A program made the translations under genes and the position numbers. Of a DNA stretch of 36,885 nt, positions 32,748 to 36,885 are shown piece after piece (the first letter of the stretch is position 1; every line of letters begins with the position of its first letter). Under the pieces are notes generated by a model that did not search any database, was not told where the DNA came from, and saw only the letters and a program-made list of their open reading frames with translations. The DNA lies in contig CADBIY010000015.1 of assembly GCA_902794895.1 (NCBI GenBank), positions 1-36,885 on the forward strand. The letters run 5' to 3'. The DNA is from Candidatus Avelusimicrobium vaccinum. GTDB lineage: Bacteria > Elusimicrobiota > Elusimicrobia > Elusimicrobiales > Elusimicrobiaceae.

Positions 32748-33143
32748 ATGAATAATACGAAAGACTTGAAAACCGGTAGAAGAAAAACTTCCGTTGCCAC
32801 GGTATCTTTACTAAAAGGCAAAGGAAACATTACCGTAAATGCCAAATCGTTAGATGAATATTTTGGCAACAATGCCCGCTGCAAAGCCGCTGTAAAGGCT
32901 CCGCTCGTGGTTACCAACACCGAAAAAGAATATGATGTGACCGCTAAAGTATTAGGTGGCGGTGTATCTTCTCAAGCCGGCGCGTTGCGCCACGCGATTG
33001 CCCGCTCTTTGGCGGCCGTGAGCGAAGACTTGAAAAAAGCCGTCAAAAAAGCCGGCTACTTAACGCGCGATCCCCGTATGGTGGAAAGAAAGAAACCCGG
33101 TCAACCCGGTGCGCGCAAACGCTTCCAATTCTCCAAACGTTAA
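32748..33143 (+). CDS. rpsI: 30S ribosomal protein S9
   Basis: S9 belongs to the small subunit and its C-terminal tail reaches toward the P-site tRNA. The 131 residues include TGRRKTSVATVSL, SLDEYFGNNA, GGGVSSQAGALRHAIARSL and DPRMVERKKPGQPGARKRFQFSKR-type ending with the conserved terminal SKR. A GAGGG site precedes ATG. It is co-transcribed with rplM and followed by a strong terminator. Confidence 0.98.
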   Translation: MNNTKDLKTGRRKTSVATVSLLKGKGNITVNAKSLDEYFGNNARCKAAVKAPLVVTNTEKEYDVTAKVLGGGVSSQAGALRHAIARSLAAVSEDLKKAVKKAGYLTRDPRMVERKKPGQPGARKRFQFSKR

Positions 33144-33170
33144 TCGTTGGTTGGAAACGGAATATATTTC

Positions 33171-33203
33171 AAAACTACCCTGCTTGCGGCAGGGTAGTTT
33201 TTT
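33171..33203 (+). terminator. Intrinsic terminator of the rplM-rpsI operon
   Basis: Perfect 13-bp stem (33171-33183 with 33189-33201), loop TTGCG and a continuing T run. Confidence 0.92.
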
Positions 33204-33286
33204 CTGTGTTAGTTTATGATTGCACTAATAGTTGTTTGAAATGAAACAGCGTACGGAAAGAATAGGTAATTAATAGGATAAAAAAA

Positions 33287-33361
33287 TGGTGCCGAGGGAC
33301 AGGATCGAACTGTCGACACCTGGTTTTTCAGACCAGTGCTCTACCACTGAGCTACCTCGGC
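33287..33361 (-). tRNA. tRNA-Phe (GAA), CCA encoded
   Basis: Minus strand: acceptor GCCGAGG pairs with CCTCGGC; D-arm GCTC-AGTGGTA-GAGC; anticodon arm CTGGT-CTGAAAA-ACCAG gives GAA; T-arm GACAG-TTCGATC-CTGTC; discriminator A and an encoded CCA. A run of seven T residues follows at once and may end transcription. Confidence 0.96.
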
Positions 33362-33372
33362 ACTACCTAAAT

Positions 33373-33401
33373 ATATTATCAAATTTTAAAAGACGAGGCA
33401 A
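33373..33401 (-). promoter_or_regulatory. Promoter of tRNA-Phe
   Basis: Minus strand: TTGCCT (33401-33396), 17-base spacer, TAATAT (33378-33373) preceded by TGA, giving an extended -10. Transcription would start about five bases before the mature tRNA. Confidence 0.5.
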
Positions 33402-33403
33402 GA

Positions 33404-33847
33404 TTAGAATTTTGTGTGTGATATTAAGAGCGTGAGGGCTTGTTCCAAAAAAGTTTGATCTTCCGGCGTAAAACGGTTTTTAATGGGAGCATCTATATCC
33501 AGTACACCCCATAAGTTTTCGTTTATGATAATGGGGATGACAATTTCGCTTTGGGAGGCACTGTCGCACGCAATATGCCCGGCAAAGGCATGTACATCTG
33601 CAACGACAACGGTTCGTTTTTTTTCAGCGGCAGCCCAACAGACTCCTTTGCCGCGTTTAAGCCTTGTGCAAGCCACTTTGCCTTGAAACGGCCCGAGGAC
33701 GAGTTCGTCCCCGATTCGCCGGTAAAATCCCACCCAGTTTAGTTGGGCCAGTTCGTTAAAAATAAACGCGGAAAAATTTGCCAAGTTGGCCCAGAGATCC
33801 GTTTCCGTTTCCAGTAATGCTTGTAATTGCTTGAGCCGTAATAACAT
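33404..33847 (-). CDS. msrC: Free methionine-(R)-sulfoxide reductase (GAF-domain fRMsr)
   Basis: The 147-residue protein is a single GAF domain of the fRMsr/YebR type, which reduces free methionine-R-sulfoxide through cysteine chemistry. The three family cysteines are present: in GKVACTRL, GKGVCW and HIACDSASQSEIVIPI. NWVGFYR and GVLDIDAP also match. ATG 33847 is chosen over the in-frame TTG at 33862 because the family usually starts near this point. There is no ribosome binding site, but TACAAT ends six bases upstream, as at mutS and nadK. The gene is a single unit, divergent from the Kor operon; an oxidative-stress repair role fits an anaerobe. Confidence 0.92.
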   Translation of the reverse strand: MLLRLKQLQALLETETDLWANLANFSAFIFNELAQLNWVGFYRRIGDELVLGPFQGKVACTRLKRGKGVCWAAAEKKRTVVVADVHAFAGHIACDSASQSEIVIPIIINENLWGVLDIDAPIKNRFTPEDQTFLEQALTLLISHTKF

Positions 33848-33853
33848 ATTTTT

Positions 33854-33859
33854 ATTGTA
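33854..33859 (-). promoter_or_regulatory. -10 box of msrC, placing +1 at the start codon
   Basis: Minus strand TACAAT, then AAAAAT, then ATG 33847: the same six-base distance as at mutS and nadK. TG directly abuts the hexamer rather than being one base away. Confidence 0.45.
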
Positions 33860-33877
33860 CAAAACATCAGTGAATTA

Positions 33878-33906
33878 TTGCACAGTCCGTACAAAAGACA
33901 TATACT
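33878..33906 (+). promoter_or_regulatory. Promoter of the korDABC operon
   Basis: TTGCAC (33878-33883), 17-base spacer, TATACT (33901-33906). A second TATAAT at 33908-33913 overlaps the start region. The leader of about 45 bases ends in a TTAGGAGA ribosome binding site. Confidence 0.6.
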
Positions 33907-33957
33907 TTATAATAGGGTGTAACCGGACTATTTTTTCACCGGCCCCTTAGGAGACTT

Positions 33958-34167
33958 ATGCCAAGAATTGAGGTAGACGCCAACCGCTGCAAAGCGTGTT
34001 ATTTGTGCGTGCATGTATGCCCGAAAAAATGTTTGGGCAAATCAAAAACGATTAGCAAAAAAGGATACTTCCCTGCGGAGCAAGAACGCCCGCAAGATTG
34101 TATCGGGTGCAAAATGTGCTATGTAATGTGTCCGGATGTGGCCATTACGGTACTAAAAGATGAATAG
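33958..34167 (+). CDS. korD: 2-oxoacid:ferredoxin oxidoreductase, ferredoxin-like delta subunit
   Basis: This 69-residue protein has two [4Fe-4S] motifs: CKACYLCVHVCPKKC (Cys11, 14, 17, 21) and CIGCKMCYVMCP. It is the small electron-transfer subunit of a four-subunit 2-oxoacid:ferredoxin oxidoreductase and would pass electrons from the TPP site to free ferredoxin. It has a strong TTAGGAGA site and leads the operon, followed by the alpha, beta and gamma subunits, the common D-A-B-C order. The gene symbol is by position; the complex may equally be a VOR (branched-chain) type. Confidence 0.9.
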   Translation: MPRIEVDANRCKACYLCVHVCPKKCLGKSKTISKKGYFPAEQERPQDCIGCKMCYVMCPDVAITVLKDE

Positions 34168-34179
34168 GATTTTTTATTT

Positions 34180-35346
34180 ATGACCGAAAAAACATTACGA
34201 AAAGGAAACGAAGCGCTTGCCGAAGGAGCCATTCGGGCCGGGGCCCGTTTCTTTGCCGGGTATCCCATTACCCCGCAAAATGAAGTGCCGGAATATATGT
34301 CTGCTTATATGGCCGATGCCGGTGGAGCCTTTGTACAAGCCGAAAGCGAAATTGCCGCTATCAATATGGTGTACGGTGCGGCCGCTACCGGTACCCGCAG
34401 TATGACATCTTCTTCTTCGCCGGGTATCAGTTTAAAACAAGAAGGGATTACTTATTTAGCCAGTGCCGATTTGCCGTGTTTGATTGTAAACGTCATGCGC
34501 GGCGGTCCGGGGCTGGGCAGCATTAGTGGCGCGCAAGGGGATTATTTCCAAGCCACGCGCGGCGGCGGTAACGGGGATTATCACGTGATTGTCCTTGCTC
34601 CGAACTCGGTGGAAGAATTGGGTAATTTCCCAAAACTCGGTTTTGAACTGGCCGAAAAATACCGCATGCCTTGTATGATTTTAGCCGACGGAATTTTAGG
34701 ACAAATGATGGAAAGCATGTCTTTCAATTTTGACCCTATTGACCCGAACAAACTCGGCAAGTTTGACTGGGCGGTAGATATTCATAAAAACGGACGTGCC
34801 AAAAACAATGTGTTTTCCTACAAAGGCGATAACCTGATTGCCGACGTAGTAGAACGTGCTAAACGTTATGGCCTGATTGAACAAACAGAACCCCGCTTTG
34901 AAGAACGCAATACCGAAGATTGCGATGTGCTGTTGGTGGCCTACGGGCTTTCTTCCCGTGCGTGTTTGGAAGCCGTAAACCATGCCAAAGAAGCCGGCCT
35001 TAAGGTAGGACTTTTCCGCCCGATTACGCTTTGGCCGTTCCCGTCCAAACGCTTGGCGGAACTTTCCAAAAAAGTAAAAGCCATTTTAACAGTGGAACAA
35101 AGTTTAGGCCAACTGGTGCAAGATGTTAAACTAGCGGTTAACGGTCAAGCTCCGGTTTATTTGCAGGCCTATCCGGCCGGTGGCCAGCCTGACGGCGCGG
35201 CTATTTTAACCGGAGTGCGCTCGTGCTTAAACGGTGGCAAAGAAGGACTTTTTGATTTACACGAACATGCCGCCGGGTTTACCTATGAGTGTAAGCGGGA
35301 TTTATCGCTCGGTGTGCAGGGCGACCGCAAGGGGGAAACAAAATGA
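34180..35346 (+). CDS. korA: 2-oxoacid:ferredoxin oxidoreductase alpha subunit (KorA/VorB type)
   Basis: The 388-residue subunit binds the pyrimidine side of TPP and part of the active site. KGNEALAEGAIRAGARFFAGYPITPQ is the diagnostic opening; it continues with AESEIAAINMVYGAAATGTRSMTSSSSPG, NVMRGGPGLG and a C-terminal transketolase-like part with LLVAYGLSSRA and GLFRPITLWPFP. The complex converts a 2-oxoacid, CoA and oxidised ferredoxin to acyl-CoA, CO2 and reduced ferredoxin. Substrate choice between 2-oxoglutarate and branched-chain 2-oxoacids cannot be settled by eye. The stop overlaps the next start (ATGA). Confidence 0.93.
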   Translation: MTEKTLRKGNEALAEGAIRAGARFFAGYPITPQNEVPEYMSAYMADAGGAFVQAESEIAAINMVYGAAATGTRSMTSSSSPGISLKQEGITYLASADLPCLIVNVMRGGPGLGSISGAQGDYFQATRGGGNGDYHVIVLAPNSVEELGNFPKLGFELAEKYRMPCMILADGILGQMMESMSFNFDPIDPNKLGKFDWAVDIHKNGRAKNNVFSYKGDNLIADVVERAKRYGLIEQTEPRFEERNTEDCDVLLVAYGLSSRACLEAVNHAKEAGLKVGLFRPITLWPFPSKRLAELSKKVKAILTVEQSLGQLVQDVKLAVNGQAPVYLQAYPAGGQPDGAAILTGVRSCLNGGKEGLFDLHEHAAGFTYECKRDLSLGVQGDRKGETK

Positions 35347-36089
35347 GTACAATTTTGGCAAAAAAACCCGCCAGTTTAACCGATTTGCCGATGCATTATT
35401 GCCCCGGTTGCGGGCACGGCATTGTGCATCGTTTAATGGCGGAAACATTTGATGAACTTAATATCGCAGACCGCGTAATCGGCGTAGCCCCGGTGGGGTG
35501 TGCCGTATTTGCCGATTCGTATTTCGCGTGTGACTGTGTGCAAGGCGCGCACGGCCGCGGCCCGGCGATTGCCACGGGTATTAAACGTTCCAAACCGCAA
35601 GCCATTGTATTTTCGTATCAAGGCGACGGCGATTTGGCTTCTATCGGTATGGCGGAAATTGTACACGCGGCGGTTCGCAGCGAAAACATTACCGTCATCT
35701 TTATTAACAACGCTATTTACGGTATGACGGGCGGCCAAATGGCACCGACTACCCTGGTGGGGCAAGTTGCTACGACGGCCCCCAAAGGACGCGACCCGAA
35801 ACTCCAGGGTTGGCCGATTAACATGTGCGAAATGCTCGCGCAGATTACCGGCTCTAAATACTTAGCACGCGTGGCGGTGGATAGCCCGCAAAACGTGTTA
35901 AAAGCCAAACAATGTATTAAAAAAGCCTTTGAAAACCAAGTCAACGGAGTGGGATTTTCCATGGTGGAAGTTTTATCCCAATGCCCGACGAACTGGCACG
36001 CCAGTGTGGAACAAGCACTGGAATTTGTGCGTACTAAAATGATGCCGCAATATCCGCTGGGTGTTTTTAAAGACGAGGGGGCCAAGTAA
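35343..36089 (+). CDS. korB: 2-oxoacid:ferredoxin oxidoreductase beta subunit (TPP-binding)
   Basis: The 248-residue subunit binds the TPP diphosphate and magnesium. HYCPGCGHGIVHRL is the diagnostic start; GDGDLASIGMAEIVHAA contains the GDG metal motif and is followed by the usual IFINNAIYGMTGGQMAPTT segment. It overlaps korA by four bases and precedes korC by one. The codons in this operon lean to C-ending forms, as in rplM, which suggests strong expression and a central role in fermentation, probably of amino acids. Confidence 0.94.
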   Translation: MSTILAKKPASLTDLPMHYCPGCGHGIVHRLMAETFDELNIADRVIGVAPVGCAVFADSYFACDCVQGAHGRGPAIATGIKRSKPQAIVFSYQGDGDLASIGMAEIVHAAVRSENITVIFINNAIYGMTGGQMAPTTLVGQVATTAPKGRDPKLQGWPINMCEMLAQITGSKYLARVAVDSPQNVLKAKQCIKKAFENQVNGVGFSMVEVLSQCPTNWHASVEQALEFVRTKMMPQYPLGVFKDEGAK

Positions 36090-36090
36090 T

Positions 36091-36624
36091 ATGTATCAAG
36101 GAATTCGTATTGCAGGTTTTGGCGGTCAAGGCGTTGTTTCGGCCGGTATTTTACTGGCACAAGCAGGCGTAGAAGATAAAAAGAACGCCAGTTGGTTGCC
36201 TTCGTACGGCCCGGAAATGCGCGGGGGTACGGCGAACTGCTCGGTCGTAGTTACTGACGGAGAAGTCTATACGCCGATTGTGTCCGCCCCGGAAACGGTG
36301 ATTGTCATGAACGAGCCGTCTCTGCCTAAATTTGAGCCGCTCTTAAAAAAAGGCGGGCTTTTAATTTTAAACAGTTCGCTTATCAATTCACGCCCCACGC
36401 GCACCGATATTAAAACAGTCTGTGTGCCGTGTAACGAGATTGCCCAAAAATTAGGCATGGACCGTATTGCCAATTTGGTCGCTTTAGGGGCATTTATTAA
36501 ACTGACCGGTGCAGTAACATTGGAAAGTGTAGAACACGCGATGAAGAAAGTATATAAGCGTGCTAAGCCGGAAATGCTGGAGTTAAATAAAAAGGCCTTG
36601 CAAGCCGGTTTTGATGCCGTGTAA
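36091..36624 (+). CDS. korC: 2-oxoacid:ferredoxin oxidoreductase gamma subunit
   Basis: The 177-residue subunit starts with the glycine-rich RIAGFGGQGVVSAGILLAQAG and has SWLPSYGPEMRGGTANCSVVV and the VIVMNEPSL segment, all typical of the gamma chain that helps bind CoA. ATG 36091 lies one base after the korB stop; the longer in-frame start at 36061 would overlap korB without a ribosome binding site. It completes the four-subunit set and is followed by a terminator. Confidence 0.94.
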   Translation: MYQGIRIAGFGGQGVVSAGILLAQAGVEDKKNASWLPSYGPEMRGGTANCSVVVTDGEVYTPIVSAPETVIVMNEPSLPKFEPLLKKGGLLILNSSLINSRPTRTDIKTVCVPCNEIAQKLGMDRIANLVALGAFIKLTGAVTLESVEHAMKKVYKRAKPEMLELNKKALQAGFDAV

Positions 36625-36650
36625 AAAAGAAGATGTTTAGCAATGCAAAG

Positions 36651-36680
36651 ACCCCGGGTATAACCCCGGGGTTTCTTTAT
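36651..36680 (+). terminator. Intrinsic terminator of the korDABC operon
   Basis: An 8-bp GC-rich stem (36651-36658 with 36665-36672), six-base loop and a TTTCTTT tail. Confidence 0.88.
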
Positions 36681-36696
36681 GTTTTTCAGGACCCGC

Positions 36697-36724
36697 TTGA
36701 CTTGTCGTTTTTTTTTGGTAAAAT
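36697..36724 (+). promoter_or_regulatory. Promoter of the pilin-like gene
   Basis: TTGACT (36697-36702), 16-base spacer that is mostly T, then TAAAAT (36719-36724) preceded by TGG. The best -35 in the window. Predicted start is at about 36731, the first base before the leader's outer helix. Confidence 0.65.
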
Positions 36725-36730
36725 TTTTCT

Positions 36731-36819
36731 ATATTGGATGAGGGGGAATGTATCCCCTGTTATTAAAACGCTTATAAAGGCGTTTAAATAAGAAATAGTC
36801 ATTTATATCCAATAAGGAG
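36731..36819 (+). promoter_or_regulatory. Structured 5' leader of the pilin-like gene, junction-like fold
   Basis: TATTGGAT (36732-36739) can pair with ATCCAATA (36807-36814). Between them are two hairpins: GGGGA-ATGTA-TCCCC (36743-36757) and AAACGC-(8)-GCGTTT (36766-36785). The closing helix ends on the first base of the AAGGAG ribosome binding site (36814-36819). I do not recognise a named riboswitch class. Confidence 0.5.
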
Positions 36820-36824
36820 AACGT

Positions 36825-36885
36825 ATGAACCAACGGAAAAAGAAAGCGTTTACCCTGACGGAATTATTAGTAGTGGTAGTCATTA
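36825..36885 (+). CDS. Type IV pilin-like (prepilin) protein, cut off by window edge
   Basis: Only 20 residues are visible before the right edge. They form a class III prepilin signal: a short Lys/Arg-rich leader (MNQRKKKA), a predicted cleavage before FTLTE with Glu at mature position 5, and the start of a hydrophobic helix rich in Val. This is the mark of type IV pilins and type II secretion pseudopilins, processed by a prepilin peptidase; which of the two cannot be told. An AAGGAG site precedes the start and the gene has its own promoter and a long structured leader, implying separate control. Confidence 0.85.
   Translation, partial: MNQRKKKAFTLTELLVVVVI

Noticed and set aside
1-36885. 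CRISPR array, integrase, phage or classical insertion sequence
   Set aside because: No regularly spaced repeats, cas genes, transposase or integrase motifs were found on either strand.

Overview
The window looks like a chromosomal segment of a Gram-negative, probably anaerobic bacterium, with Elusimicrobiota (a gut-type relative of Elusimicrobium) as my best guess. The case rests on several features: a class III prepilin start at the right edge of the kind abundant in that phylum; a ferredoxin-dependent 2-oxoacid oxidoreductase operon; a three-domain NifU with NifS as the only visible Fe-S assembly genes and no nitrogenase genes nearby; PdxJ; signal peptides, a lipoprotein and an outer-membrane-type barrel; and moderate GC content with short intergenic gaps. 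The phylum call is inference, not proof.

Layout. Positions 1-888 (minus): a truncated diacylglycerol-kinase-family gene preceded by a small membrane protein. 999-3605: alaS with a strong terminator. 3661-4572 (minus): an isolated FkbM-type methyltransferase, then tRNA-Tyr (minus). 4957-18165: a long co-directional run of housekeeping genes, mutS-mutL-hpt-ftsH-glmM-pdxJ-glmS-acpS-nnrD and an alpha/beta hydrolase, mostly overlapping or nearly touching, followed by a terminator and gph. 18840-24212 (minus): glycerate kinase, a signal-peptide barrel protein with two Sm-like repeats, a Cys-cluster membrane protein, recN and nadK. 24306-31739: nifU-nifS, then three tandem 5'-nucleotidase-type paralogues and dusB. 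31800-32177: a 378-bp unit made of a small GIY-YIG nuclease gene bounded by 34-nt imperfect inverted palindromic repeats. 32311-33143: rplM-rpsI with a structured leader. Then tRNA-Phe and a free-methionine-sulfoxide reductase (both minus), the korDABC-type operon (33958-36624), and a pilin-like gene cut by the right edge whose 5' leader can fold into a junction-like structure.

How the genes work together. The central run serves mismatch repair (MutS plus an endonuclease-type MutL), purine salvage, membrane proteolysis, amino-sugar supply for the cell wall (GlmS, GlmM), PLP synthesis, acyl carrier protein activation and NAD(P)H-hydrate repair. NifU/NifS can supply Fe-S clusters to the ferredoxin-type subunit of the Kor operon. 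The secreted 5'-nucleotidases could release nucleosides for salvage, with Hpt taking the bases.

Most noteworthy: (1) the GIY-YIG unit with inverted palindromic ends that show a compensatory stem change; (2) a lipoprotein paralogue of the 5'-nucleotidases that has lost nearly all predicted metal ligands; (3) the pilin leader, whose outer helix begins at the predicted transcription start and ends at the ribosome binding site; (4) three genes (mutS, nadK, msrC) whose -10 box lies exactly six bases from the start codon, suggesting leaderless mRNAs; (5) a recurrent TGn-extended -10 promoter; (6) a new-looking Sm-repeat plus barrel protein.
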